Shown here: one piece after another, positions 9,902-18,192 of the stretch
Layout of the letters: every line of letters begins with the position of its first letter
Numbering within the stretch: position 1 is the stretch's first letter
Assembly (NCBI GenBank): GCA_025055835.1
Contig: JANWWR010000015.1
Location: forward strand, 1 to 37,198
Length of the DNA stretch: 37,198 bases
Source: Gemmatales bacterium
GTDB taxonomy: Bacteria; Planctomycetota; Planctomycetia; Gemmatales; HRBIN36
Direction: 5' to 3'
The notes under the pieces: generated by a model
What the model was told of the DNA's origin: nothing
What the model saw: only the letters and a program-made list of their open reading frames with translations
Databases searched by the model: none
Program-made: the position numbers and the translations under genes

Positions 9902-11329
9902 ATGCCGCGGCTCATCCGCACATGGGCCTTCCGCATTCCAGCACTGTTCCCCTTGGCCATGCTCCCGCTGGCTTGCCAGACGACCTGGACGGACCACCTT
10001 TACGCTCCGCAGCCTCTCGAAACCGCTCGGCTGCAACCGGCACAACCTGCCCGCCAGGCCAATGCCGACTTCGTGCTTGTCGAGGACCAATCCCTTCCGG
10101 CCCCCCGGCCCGAAGCCGCCCAGCCTTACACCTTGGAACAACTCACGGCCTTGGCCGAGCAGATGCATCCCGACCTGACCGGGGCATTCGCCCAAGTGGA
10201 AGCGGCACGCGGCGAGTTCATACAGCAGGGGCTATATCCCAACCCGAGCGTCTCCTATCAGGGCCAGGAAATCAACAATCCGGACAATCGGCTCGGCTTC
10301 CAGGGCACCTGGATCACGCAGGAAATCGTCACGGCTGGCAAGCTGCGGCTGGCTCAAACGGCGGCGGCGCACGGCATTACCGTGGCCACCTGGCAGGCGG
10401 TCACTACCCGCTACGAGATCATCACCCAGGTCCGAATGGCGTACTACGACCTGCTTGAGGCGGAGCGGGAATTGGAAGTCAATCAGACCATCCTCCAGAT
10501 CTCCAAGGAGGTTCTGGAGCGCGCTAAGGCAGCGGAGCGAGCCGGTGTCGGCGGGAGGGCCGACGTCATCCGCTCCGAAGCGGAAGTCTATCGAGCCCAA
10601 GCGGCCGTGGACGCCTCCCGTCAGCGCGTCGACGCTGCCTGGAAGCTGCTCGCCTTGGCCGTGGCTCAGCCTGAGCTTCCTCGCCGTCCCCTGGCTGCTT
10701 CCCTCGATGATCCCGTGCCGCACTACGAGTACAACACGGTCCTTGCCACGGCCTTGATCAATTCGTCGCTCGTTCAGGCTGCCCAGGCCGACGTGCTGCG
10801 TCGGGAGTCTGCCCTGGCTCGTGCTCAGGTCGAGCCGATTCCGAACATCCAAGTCCAGGGCGGACCGACCTATGACTTTCCCAATCGTTCTCCCGAGGCC
10901 AACCTTCAGATCGGCGTCAATCTGCCACTGTTCGACCGCAATCAGGGAAACATCCTGGCCGCCCGTGCCCAACTGGTTGCCGCTCAGCAGCGTGTCCGCA
11001 GCACCGAGCTGGAGGTCGGAACTCGACTCACGCAAGCGTGGCAACGGTACCAGGTTGCTCTGGAGCAAGTCGAAACCTATAAGCAGGAAATCGTTCCGCG
11101 GGCCGCTGAGTATCTGCGTCTGGTCCAGGCCGGTTACGCCGCCGGGGATCCGAAGTTCGACTATGACATCGTCCTGCTGGCCCAGCAGAACCTCATCGAG
11201 GCGAAGCGGGAGCTGGTCCGGCTTCAAGGCGAATTGTGGAAAGCGGTTGTCGAAATCGCCGGGGTCGTGCAACAGGAGAAACTCACCGATCTGCCCCCGC
11301 GAGATAAGCCGCCACCCGACCGGCCGTGA
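9902..11329 (+). CDS. TolC-family outer-membrane efflux protein
   Basis: Predicted outer-membrane channel that would work with an inner-membrane pump and a periplasmic adaptor. The 475 residues start with an export signal ending in LPLAC, which may be a lipobox as in CzcC/CusC-type proteins, although proline at -3 is unusual. Two OEP repeats follow: the first around YTLEQLTALAEQMHPDL, with long coiled-coil helices (RAKAAERAGVGGRADVIRSEAEVYRAQ), the second from about residue 270, with VQGGPTYDFPNRSPEANLQIGVNLPLFDRNQGN. This matches the CusC/CzcC branch. GAAAGGA at 9885-9891 supports the start. No RND or MFP gene is adjacent, so its partner pump must be encoded elsewhere. Its last 47 bp overlap hemY on the other strand. 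Confidence 0.85.
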   Translation: MPRLIRTWAFRIPALFPLAMLPLACQTTWTDHLYAPQPLETARLQPAQPARQANADFVLVEDQSLPAPRPEAAQPYTLEQLTALAEQMHPDLTGAFAQVEAARGEFIQQGLYPNPSVSYQGQEINNPDNRLGFQGTWITQEIVTAGKLRLAQTAAAHGITVATWQAVTTRYEIITQVRMAYYDLLEAERELEVNQTILQISKEVLERAKAAERAGVGGRADVIRSEAEVYRAQAAVDASRQRVDAAWKLLALAVAQPELPRRPLAASLDDPVPHYEYNTVLATALINSSLVQAAQADVLRRESALARAQVEPIPNIQVQGGPTYDFPNRSPEANLQIGVNLPLFDRNQGNILAARAQLVAAQQRVRSTELEVGTRLTQAWQRYQVALEQVETYKQEIVPRAAEYLRLVQAGYAAGDPKFDYDIVLLAQQNLIEAKRELVRLQGELWKAVVEIAGVVQQEKLTDLPPRDKPPPDRP

Positions 11330-12677
11330 TCTCCGCCTGTTCGGTGCAGTCATTCATCGCCACGCCGTGCAAGGCATTACCCGTCAGGAAAAGCCCGCGG
11401 TGCTTCGCCGTGCATTTCTCGATGCGGTGCACCCGTTCGACATGGCCGAGATGATACTGCGGAATGCCCAAAGGCCACCGGACGATTTGATGAAACACGG
11501 GCGGTTTCTCGATGCCCAGCGCGTGGCGATAGTGCTGGCGAACCGCTTCGAGAAGCCGATTGTCGTCCCAGGCGGCGATGTCCTTCCGATGCCAGCCGCC
11601 GCAGATGGCCCGCAGCAGAACGCAGCCAGGCGCAGCGCGGTCGGGAAAAATGCTGGAACACCATTGCGAGCCGAGCAGATCAGCCCGGTGCCGCTGCGGA
11701 ACGATGTGGCCGAAACCGTCGAGACTGTGGGGCACGTCCTCCCGCCGATAGCCGAGAGCAACGACAATTGCCGGAGCGTAAGCGATTCCCCGCAGCAGGT
11801 CGGCTAATTCAGGATCGAGATCGGCGACGATCTCGGCTTGGCGATAGGCGGGACAGGCGAGGATCACGGCATCCGCCGCCCAACGATCCCGGCCTTGGCC
11901 TTCAACCGACCATTGCCCGGTCTCGTTGGGAAAGACGCGCTTCACGGTTGCACCTACCAGCGGCGGTGTTTTCAGCTTGCTTTGCAAGACTTCGATCAAC
12001 TTCCTCAAGCCGTCCCGAAACGACAGGATGCGGCTGCCGGAGGATGGCGGACGGCGCGTTTCACGAGCCAGTCGCCGACGCTCCCGAGCCAGGTGCTTCA
12101 TGCCGCGGAGCAGACTCCCGTGTTCCTTTTCCAAGGCAGCCAGCCGGGGAAACGCCGCCGCCATGCTGAGCATCTTCGGGTCGCCGGCGTGAATGCCGGT
12201 GACAAGAGCATCGGCCAGCGTTTCGGCTATCTCCTCCGTGGTCCGACGGCGGAAGAAGTCATGCACGCTTTCGTCGGCGTCCTCCATTCTCGGAGGCCGG
12301 AAACGCTCGGTCAGGACCGCCCATTTGCTCCGCCAACTCAGCAGCGGCGTCGTGAGGAAGGACCAGATTCCCTCGGGAAGCCGCACGAGCCGATCGTTAT
12401 GGAACAGATAACGATGGCGCGCCGCGGGTCCGGCGGGAAGCAGGGCGTCATCCAGTTCCAAATCCCGACACAATTGCACCGTGCTCGGCTTGGTGTCGAG
12501 GAAGCCGTTGGGGCCGTGTTCCACCAGGAAGCCATCCCGGCGTTCGCTCCAGATCGTGCCGCCAATGCGAGACTCCGATTCGAGGGGTAGGATTTCCGCC
12601 GACGGAATCCGCTTTTGAAGGGCATAGGCGGTGGCCAAGCCGGAGATGCCGGCACCGACGACGACGACTCGTGGCAT
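11283..12677 (-). CDS. hemY: Protoporphyrinogen oxidase, HemY type
   Basis: Oxygen-dependent oxidation of the porphyrinogen ring late in haem synthesis (protoporphyrinogen IX, or coproporphyrinogen III in the coproporphyrin route), with FAD. The 464-residue protein starts with the FAD dinucleotide fold VVVVGAGISGLATAYAL. Further marks are SESRIGGTIWSERRDGFLVEHGPNGF-like context, the central helical region around DALVTGIHAGDPKMLSM, and the C-terminal FAD segment LFLTGNALHGVAMNDC. I chose ATG 12677, which puts the GAGISG motif at residue 8; an in-frame start at 12719 would overlap pheT by 20 bp. It follows pheT by 22 bp and is probably the last gene of the rpmI-rplT-pheST operon. It overlaps the convergent TolC gene by 47 bp. 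Confidence 0.9.
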   Translation of the reverse strand: MPRVVVVGAGISGLATAYALQKRIPSAEILPLESESRIGGTIWSERRDGFLVEHGPNGFLDTKPSTVQLCRDLELDDALLPAGPAARHRYLFHNDRLVRLPEGIWSFLTTPLLSWRSKWAVLTERFRPPRMEDADESVHDFFRRRTTEEIAETLADALVTGIHAGDPKMLSMAAAFPRLAALEKEHGSLLRGMKHLARERRRLARETRRPPSSGSRILSFRDGLRKLIEVLQSKLKTPPLVGATVKRVFPNETGQWSVEGQGRDRWAADAVILACPAYRQAEIVADLDPELADLLRGIAYAPAIVVALGYRREDVPHSLDGFGHIVPQRHRADLLGSQWCSSIFPDRAAPGCVLLRAICGGWHRKDIAAWDDNRLLEAVRQHYRHALGIEKPPVFHQIVRWPLGIPQYHLGHVERVHRIEKCTAKHRGLFLTGNALHGVAMNDCTEQAEITAGRVAAYLAGADR

Positions 12678-12699
12678 GGACCACCCGACGATTCTCGTC

Positions 12700-15186
12700 T
12701 CAGGCCCGCAACCGCGCACCCAGGAGGCGCTCCAGTCGGCCCACGATCTTCTGTTGCACCTTGGCGGCGTCCTTGTCCGTCAACGTTCGATCCAGGGCCT
12801 GAAAGGTTAAGGCAAAGGCCAGGCTCTTTTTGCCTTCCGGCAGATTGGGGCCGCGATACACATCGAAGAGCTTCACGTCCCGCAGGAGTTCGCCGCCCCC
12901 GGCCCGAATCTCGGCCTCCACCCGAGCGGCCGGAACGGCTTCGTCAAGGACCACGGCAATATCCTGGCGGATCGGCGGAAACTCGGGGATGGGCTGAATG
13001 GCATGCCGTCGGGGCACCTTGGCCAGCAGGAGTTCCAAATCGAACTCGGCCACCAGAACGTCCCGTCGTCCTAGGCCGAAATGCTCATTCAAGCCTGGAT
13101 GCAATTGGCCGAAGCAGCCGATGAGATCATCCGTGATGCGGACCTCGGCACTTCGTCCCGGATGCAGCCACGTCGCCTGGGCCGGTCGGAATTCTGCCGA
13201 GGGAACATGCAATTCAGCCAGCAGCGCTTCGACGACGCCCTTGAGGTCGAAGAAATCGAGCAAAGGCGGCTTGGTCGGGGAATCCCAGAACTCCGGCTGA
13301 CGCGGCCCCGTCATGACGATGGCAAGCCGTCGCGGTTCCTCGGGAAGTTTTTCGCCAGCCCTGGGCAGATAGACAAACCCGATCTCGAACAACCGCAGTC
13401 CCTGCACATGCCGTAAATTCGACGCCGCCGACTCCAGCACGCTGGCCAGCACGCTTCGCCGCATGACCGAGCGTTCCACGGTGACAGGATTGGCCAAGCG
13501 AACATACTCGACACCCGGACCGACCAGCGGAGCTTCCCGTTCCACCGTGGTCAACGAATAGTTCATGACTTCCTGAAGCCCGCAGGTCGCAAGAATGTCG
13601 CGAACCCGCTCCTCGAGCACCAGCGGCCAGTTGGTCCGCTGACGGGGCAATTGTTCCCGTAGAAGCGTGGCCGGGAGCTGGTCGTAACCGTGGATGCGGA
13701 CCAGTTCCTCGATGAGGTCAGCGACGCCATGCTGGATGTCGAGCCGATGCGGCGGTGTCGTCACCCGGAGACTTCCCGAGCCGGCCTCCTCCACGGTAAA
13801 TTCCAGAGCGTGCAGAATCCGCTTCACTTCCACGACGGGAAGCTCGATACCCAGCGACCGGCGGATTTCACTCAAAGGCAGGGTCACGACCTGCGGCGGC
13901 AACGGGGCCGGGTAACTTTCCACGGACCCAACGACTTGTCCCCCGGCTAACTGAGCAAAAAGCTCGGCAGCTCGCAGAGCGGCCGAGGAAACCAAGTCAG
14001 GATGCACGCCACGACTGAACCGCAGACTGGCCTCGCTGGGCAGATCGAAGGCCCGGGCCGTCCTCCGGATGCTGACGAAGTCGAACGACGCCGCTTCCAG
14101 AAGCACGTTTCGGGTCGAGGCTGTCACCTCCGTGTCCGCTCCACCCATCACCCCGGCCAGGGCAATCGGCCCCCGGGTATCGGCAATGACGAGATGTTCC
14201 GGCGTCAATTGCCGGGTCTGGCCGTCGAGTGTCACCAGCTTCTCGCCGGCCCGGGCGGGACGCACCTCGATCCTCGGTTTGCCCTTACTAGCCCGTTGCA
14301 CCAGCAAATCATGATCGAAAGCGTGCAACGGCTGGCCCCATTCGAGCATGACATAGTTGGTGATGTCCACGACGTTGTTGATCGGCCTCATGCCTGCCAG
14401 CGTCAATCGCCGCTGCATCCATCCGGGGCTTGGCCCGATGGCAACGTTGCGGATCAAGGTCGCACTGTAACGAGGACAAAGACGGGGATCCTCGATCGCC
14501 ACCTCGGCAAACGGCTCGGTCGACACCGCGAAGGATCGAGTCGGCGGAGCCTTAAGGGTTCCTCCAGTCAGGGCGGCGACTTCCCGAGCCACCCCGATGA
14601 GCGACAGACAGCGGGCCATGTTGGGCAACACGTCGATGTCGAGGACGATGTCGCCCATGAAGTCCACCAGCGGCATGCCGACGGGGGCATCATTTTCGAG
14701 AATGATGATACCCTCATGTTCGTCAGAGATCCCAAGTTCCCGAGCCGAGCAGACCATCGCATCGCTGAGAATGCCGCGAATCTTGGTCGGCTTGAGCTGC
14801 TTAAGCACGGGTGGGTTCGCGTAGCCGTCGAGCAGCACCGCCCCGGACAGGGCCACCACAACCTTTTGCCCCTTGTCCCCGACCTTGAGATTGGTCGCTC
14901 CGGTGACCATCTGGTGGGGCTGTTTGCCGTAGTTGACCGTGACCAGAAGAAGCCGGTCGGCGTCGGGATGTTTCTTGACCTCGAGGACTTCGGCTATCAA
15001 CACCTTGTCGCGGTCCCAGACCGGGCGGGGGGCGTCGTCGCGGACGACCAGCCCTTCGGGTGCCGGGACGCCGACCAGCCGCACCCCGGCCACTTCCAGC
15101 CCGGCCAGCGTCAACCGTTCCACCAGCTTCGCCGCGGGGATGGGAATTTCGACGTAATCGCTGAGCCAGCGGAGAGGGACCTTCAT
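12700..15186 (-). CDS. pheT: Phenylalanyl-tRNA synthetase beta subunit
   Basis: Structural and editing subunit of the (alpha-beta)2 enzyme that charges tRNA-Phe. The 828 residues are of standard length. Domains in order: N-terminal MKVPLRWLSDYVEIP; an EMAP/OB tRNA-binding domain (about 40-155, with HPDADRLLLVTV); B3/B4 editing domain (about 210-390, with NNVVDITNYVMLEWGQPLHAFD); B5 domain (about 405-480); a synthetase-like core (about 490-690, with MNYSLTTVEREAPLVG); and a C-terminal FDX-ACB anticodon-binding domain (about 735-828, with FPPIRQDIAVVLDE). It begins 15 bp after pheS, and the pheS stop TAA is followed directly by GGAGGG, which serves as its ribosome-binding site. Confidence 0.97.
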   Translation of the reverse strand: MKVPLRWLSDYVEIPIPAAKLVERLTLAGLEVAGVRLVGVPAPEGLVVRDDAPRPVWDRDKVLIAEVLEVKKHPDADRLLLVTVNYGKQPHQMVTGATNLKVGDKGQKVVVALSGAVLLDGYANPPVLKQLKPTKIRGILSDAMVCSARELGISDEHEGIIILENDAPVGMPLVDFMGDIVLDIDVLPNMARCLSLIGVAREVAALTGGTLKAPPTRSFAVSTEPFAEVAIEDPRLCPRYSATLIRNVAIGPSPGWMQRRLTLAGMRPINNVVDITNYVMLEWGQPLHAFDHDLLVQRASKGKPRIEVRPARAGEKLVTLDGQTRQLTPEHLVIADTRGPIALAGVMGGADTEVTASTRNVLLEAASFDFVSIRRTARAFDLPSEASLRFSRGVHPDLVSSAALRAAELFAQLAGGQVVGSVESYPAPLPPQVVTLPLSEIRRSLGIELPVVEVKRILHALEFTVEEAGSGSLRVTTPPHRLDIQHGVADLIEELVRIHGYDQLPATLLREQLPRQRTNWPLVLEERVRDILATCGLQEVMNYSLTTVEREAPLVGPGVEYVRLANPVTVERSVMRRSVLASVLESAASNLRHVQGLRLFEIGFVYLPRAGEKLPEEPRRLAIVMTGPRQPEFWDSPTKPPLLDFFDLKGVVEALLAELHVPSAEFRPAQATWLHPGRSAEVRITDDLIGCFGQLHPGLNEHFGLGRRDVLVAEFDLELLLAKVPRRHAIQPIPEFPPIRQDIAVVLDEAVPAARVEAEIRAGGGELLRDVKLFDVYRGPNLPEGKKSLAFALTFQALDRTLTDKDAAKVQQKIVGRLERLLGARLRA

Positions 15187-15201
15187 GCCCGCCCACCCTC
15201 C

Positions 15202-16221
15202 TTAGAACTGTTCCAGGAACCGCAGGTCATTGGCCCAGAACTGGCGAATGTCTTTCAGACCATACAAAAGCATGGTGATCCGCTGCGGTCCCATGCCGAA
15301 AGCGAAGCCGCTGTATCGGGTCGGGTCGTATCCGCCATGCTGAAGCACGACCGGATGCACCATGCCGGCTCCCATGATCTCCAGCCAGCCCGTGCCCTTG
15401 CACAAACTGCATCCCTTGCCCCCGCAAACGATGCAGTCCATGTCCACTTCGATGCTTGGCTCGGTAAACGGAAAGTAGCTGGAGCGGATGCGGACGGTGC
15501 GATCTTCGCCGAAAAGCCGCTGGGCGAAGGCCTGGATGACGCCTTTCAAGTCGGTCATGGTGATGTCCGTGCCGATGGCCAGACCCTCAACCTGTTGGAA
15601 CATGATCTCGCTGCGCGTGGTGATTTGCTCATAGCGATAGCACATGCCCGGCAGGATGACGCGGATCGGTTCCGGGCATAGTTCCCGCATGACGTGAATC
15701 TGTCCCGGTGAAGTGTGGGTCCGCAGCAGGACGCCGGGCGTGGTCGTGTGGAACGTGTCCCACATGTCCCGGGCCGGATGGTGCGGCGGCATGTTGAGGA
15801 GTTCGAAATTGGTCAGATCGTCCTCGACTTCCCGACTGCGATATACCTGAAAACCGAGATCGGCGAAGATGGCGATGATCCGCCGCATCACCTGCGTGGC
15901 AACGTGCAGGCGACCCCGCTGCACGGGCCGTCCCGGAAGCGTGACATCGAGCGCTTCCGCGGTGAGAGACCGGGTCAGTTCGGCTTCCCGGATTGCGCGT
16001 TCCTGCTGCTCGGCAGCGGCCAGAAGCGTCTGCTTGATTTGGTTGACCTTCTGCCCGTAGGCGGGTCGTTCCGCGGGCGGTAGCTCGCCGATCCGTTTCA
16101 GAGCCAGGGTCAACTCGCCGGATTTGCCGAGATAGCGGCCATTCCAGGCGTGCAGGGCGGCCTCATCGCGGCACGCCTGGAGTTCAGCCAGGGCACGTTC
16201 CTGAAGTCCGTGGAGATCCAT
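15202..16221 (-). CDS. pheS: Phenylalanyl-tRNA synthetase alpha subunit
   Basis: Catalytic subunit that activates phenylalanine and transfers it to tRNA-Phe. The 339 residues have an N-terminal coiled coil (1-90) that grips tRNA, then a class II synthetase core. Motif 2 lies around PIRVILPGMCYRYEQITTRSEIMFQQVEGL, and motif 3 is GFAFGMGPQRITMLLYGLKDIR. The cysteine-rich insert CIVCGGKGCSLCKGTGW precedes EIMGAGMVHPVVL and is common in the bacillus-like subgroup. The position usually read as GIER or GVER in motif 3 is GPQR here. It sits 21 bp after rplT and 15 bp before pheT in one operon. Confidence 0.96.
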   Translation of the reverse strand: MDLHGLQERALAELQACRDEAALHAWNGRYLGKSGELTLALKRIGELPPAERPAYGQKVNQIKQTLLAAAEQQERAIREAELTRSLTAEALDVTLPGRPVQRGRLHVATQVMRRIIAIFADLGFQVYRSREVEDDLTNFELLNMPPHHPARDMWDTFHTTTPGVLLRTHTSPGQIHVMRELCPEPIRVILPGMCYRYEQITTRSEIMFQQVEGLAIGTDITMTDLKGVIQAFAQRLFGEDRTVRIRSSYFPFTEPSIEVDMDCIVCGGKGCSLCKGTGWLEIMGAGMVHPVVLQHGGYDPTRYSGFAFGMGPQRITMLLYGLKDIRQFWANDLRFLEQF

Positions 16222-16242
16222 GAGAGCGTCACGTCGAGATCG

Positions 16243-16617
16243 TCAGGCCGACGCCGCCGCTGGACGAGGCAGGTGCTCCTTGACGACGGCAACGATGCGG
16301 TCGAAGGCGGACGGATCGTGGATCGCCAGTTCGGAAAGCATCTTGCGGTCCAGAGCAATGCCGGCCCGCTGAAGCCCCGTGATCAGCTGGCTGTAGCGGA
16401 TACCGCAGCGACGGCAGGCCGCGCTGATCCGCGTGATCCACAAGGCCCGAAACTCCCGCTTTCGGGCCCGGCGGTCCCGATAGGCGAAGACGCCAGCCCG
16501 TATGTAGGTGACTTTGGCGTGTTTCCAGAGATTCCGCCGGCCCGCCCGAAAGCCCTTGGTAAACTTGGCCAGCCGCTTGCGTCGCCGGATGACCGTCTTG
16601 CCACTTCGCGCGCGCAT
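16243..16617 (-). CDS. rplT: 50S ribosomal protein L20
   Basis: Early-assembly protein of the large subunit that binds 23S rRNA; in other bacteria it also represses its own operon. The 124 residues are slightly longer than the usual 117-120. The basic N-terminal arm (TVIRRRKRLAKFTKGF) and the core FAYRDRRARKREFRALWITRISAACR and GIRYSQLITGLQRAGIALDRKMLSELAI match the family closely. GGGAG about 8 bp before the ATG supports the start. It lies between rpmI and pheS. Confidence 0.97.
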   Translation of the reverse strand: MRARSGKTVIRRRKRLAKFTKGFRAGRRNLWKHAKVTYIRAGVFAYRDRRARKREFRALWITRISAACRRCGIRYSQLITGLQRAGIALDRKMLSELAIHDPSAFDRIVAVVKEHLPRPAAASA

Positions 16618-16671
16618 GTCAACGACTCCCTTTCGCTCCCAGGCGGCTCATGCCGAAGGGGACCGATCCGA

Positions 16672-16893
16672 TCACGCCTCGCCCAGAGCGATGATGATCT
16701 TGCGTGCCACCTTGCCCGTTTCCGCGACCGTCTGCCGCAGCCGCTGCTTGCGACGGCCCGACTTGGAGCTGTTCAAATGCCGTTTCCCGGCCTGTTTCCG
16801 CAGGAGCTTTCCGTTGGCAGAAACCTTGAAGCGCTTTTTCGCTCCCTTGTGCGTCTTATGCTTGATCTTCAGCTTGGGTTTTCGCTTGCCCAT
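16672..16893 (-). CDS. rpmI: 50S ribosomal protein L35
   Basis: Small basic protein of the large ribosomal subunit. The 73 residues contain the family core KTHKGAKKRFKVSANGKLLRKQAGKRHLNSSKSGRRKQRLR. The N-terminus carries about 8 extra residues (MGKRKPKLKIKH) compared with the usual MPKMKTHKG start. This gene opens the rpmI-rplT-pheS-pheT-hemY operon. infC, which often stands immediately before rpmI, is absent here; instead a divergent sugar-nucleotide gene starts 288 bp upstream. Confidence 0.95.
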   Translation of the reverse strand: MGKRKPKLKIKHKTHKGAKKRFKVSANGKLLRKQAGKRHLNSSKSGRRKQRLRQTVAETGKVARKIIIALGEA

Positions 16894-16955
16894 GAATATC
16901 TACCACCCTTGGCTCGGAGCGGTACCACGCTCTTGCATTGTTCGCCGGAGCAGAC

Positions 16956-16961
16956 ATTGTA
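16956..16961 (-). promoter_or_regulatory. Possible -10 element of the rpmI operon
   Basis: TACAAT (5 of 6 to TATAAT) on the minus strand would start transcription near 16949, about 56 nt before the rpmI ATG. No convincing -35 element stands 16-18 bp upstream, so this is a weak call. It lies in the 288-bp divergent region 16894-17181. Confidence 0.3.
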
Positions 16962-17102
16962 GAGAAGCCCAACGCGTCGGCAGCGCCGCCTTCTCGATTC
17001 GCCCCCGGCCCGGAGGAACCAGTTACTGTTTCCCTCTGAATCACGCAATGGCACTCTTCTACCCCAGCGTACCCGATTTCAGACACGATGAAGCCATCGA
17101 GT

Positions 17103-17130
17103 TTGCGGTCCCGCAAGGATGTGATACAAC
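17103..17130 (+). promoter_or_regulatory. Possible promoter of the rfbB-type operon
   Basis: TTGCGG (17103-17108) and TACAAC (17125-17130) are 16 bp apart, with 3 and 4 matches to consensus. Transcription would begin near 17137, some 45 nt before the ATG at 17182. Confidence 0.35.
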
Positions 17131-17181
17131 GGGATTGAAACTGTGGGGCCTCGGGATGGCCCGCCATAGAGGACCAACGTC

Positions 17182-18192
17182 ATGACGCGGGTATTGGTGA
17201 CAGGGGGGTGCGGGTTCATAGGAAGCAACTTCGTCCGCTACTTGCTCCAAAGCGACCCCGAGGTCCAAGTCATCAATCTGGACAAGCTGACTTACGCGGG
17301 GAACCTCGCCAATCTCGCCGACTTGGCCGATCATCCCCGCTACCGTTTCGTTCGCGGCGACATCACCGACCGCGAGATTGTCCGCAGCATCGTTCCCGGT
17401 GTCGATGCGGTCATCAACTTCGCCGCGGAAAGCCATGTGGACCGCAGCATTCACGACTCCAGCCCGTTCATCCGCACCAACGTTCTCGGCACGCAGACCC
17501 TTCTGGACGCGGTGCGCGAATTTCAGATTCCCCGCTTCGTGCAGATTTCAACGGATGAGGTGTACGGCAGTCTCGGCCCGACGGGCTACTTCACCGAGGA
17601 GACGCCGTTGGCCCCGAACAGTCCCTACTCGGCCAGCAAGGCGGCAGCGGACCTGCTTGTACGCAGCTATCATCACACCTTTGGCCTACCGGCTGTCATC
17701 ACCCGCTGTTCGAACAACTACGGACCCTATCAGTTTCCCGAAAAACTGATCCCGCTGTTCATCACCAACCTGCTCAACGACCAGCCCGTCCCCGTGTACG
17801 GCACCGGGGCCAATGTCCGCGACTGGATTCATGTCCTCGATCATTGTCGGGCCATTGATCTCGTCTGGCGTCGCGGTCGGGTCGGTGAGGTGTACAACAT
17901 CGGCGGCGAGTGCGAGCGGACCAACCTGCAAATCACGCATGCCCTGCTGGAAGCCCTTGGCAAGCCGACCAGTCTCATTCGCTTCGTCAAGGATCGTCCC
18001 GGCCATGATCTTCGCTACGCCATCGACTGCACCAAGATCAAGAACGAACTAGGCTGGCGGCCCCAGGTTCCGTTTGACGAGGGCCTGCGGGAGACCATCC
18101 GCTGGTATCAGCAGAATCTCGACTGGGTTGCCGCCATCCGTAATGGCGAATATCTCCGCTACTACGAAAAGCAGTACGGAGTGCTGGTCTGA
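17182..18192 (+). CDS. rfbB: dTDP-glucose 4,6-dehydratase (RmlB type)
   Basis: Converts dTDP-glucose to dTDP-4-keto-6-deoxyglucose, the entry step to rhamnose and other deoxysugars; cytoplasmic, NAD-dependent extended SDR. The 336 residues carry the nucleotide-binding TGGCGFIGS (7-15), the dehydratase triad TDE (124-126) and YSASK (Y149, K153). They also show NNYGPYQFPEKLIPLF and VYGTGANVRDWIHVLDH, all typical of RmlB. No rmlA, rmlC or rmlD is adjacent. Its stop codon overlaps the start of the next SDR gene (TGATG), so the two are probably translated together. GAGG about 10 bp before the ATG is the likely ribosome-binding site. Confidence 0.9.
   Translation: MTRVLVTGGCGFIGSNFVRYLLQSDPEVQVINLDKLTYAGNLANLADLADHPRYRFVRGDITDREIVRSIVPGVDAVINFAAESHVDRSIHDSSPFIRTNVLGTQTLLDAVREFQIPRFVQISTDEVYGSLGPTGYFTEETPLAPNSPYSASKAAADLLVRSYHHTFGLPAVITRCSNNYGPYQFPEKLIPLFITNLLNDQPVPVYGTGANVRDWIHVLDHCRAIDLVWRRGRVGEVYNIGGECERTNLQITHALLEALGKPTSLIRFVKDRPGHDLRYAIDCTKIKNELGWRPQVPFDEGLRETIRWYQQNLDWVAAIRNGEYLRYYEKQYGVLV

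Noticed and set aside
15400..15440. Cysteine cluster in PheS as a possible unusual zinc site
   Set aside because: The CxxCGGKGCxxCKGTGW insert occurs in ordinary bacterial PheS proteins, so it is not novel.
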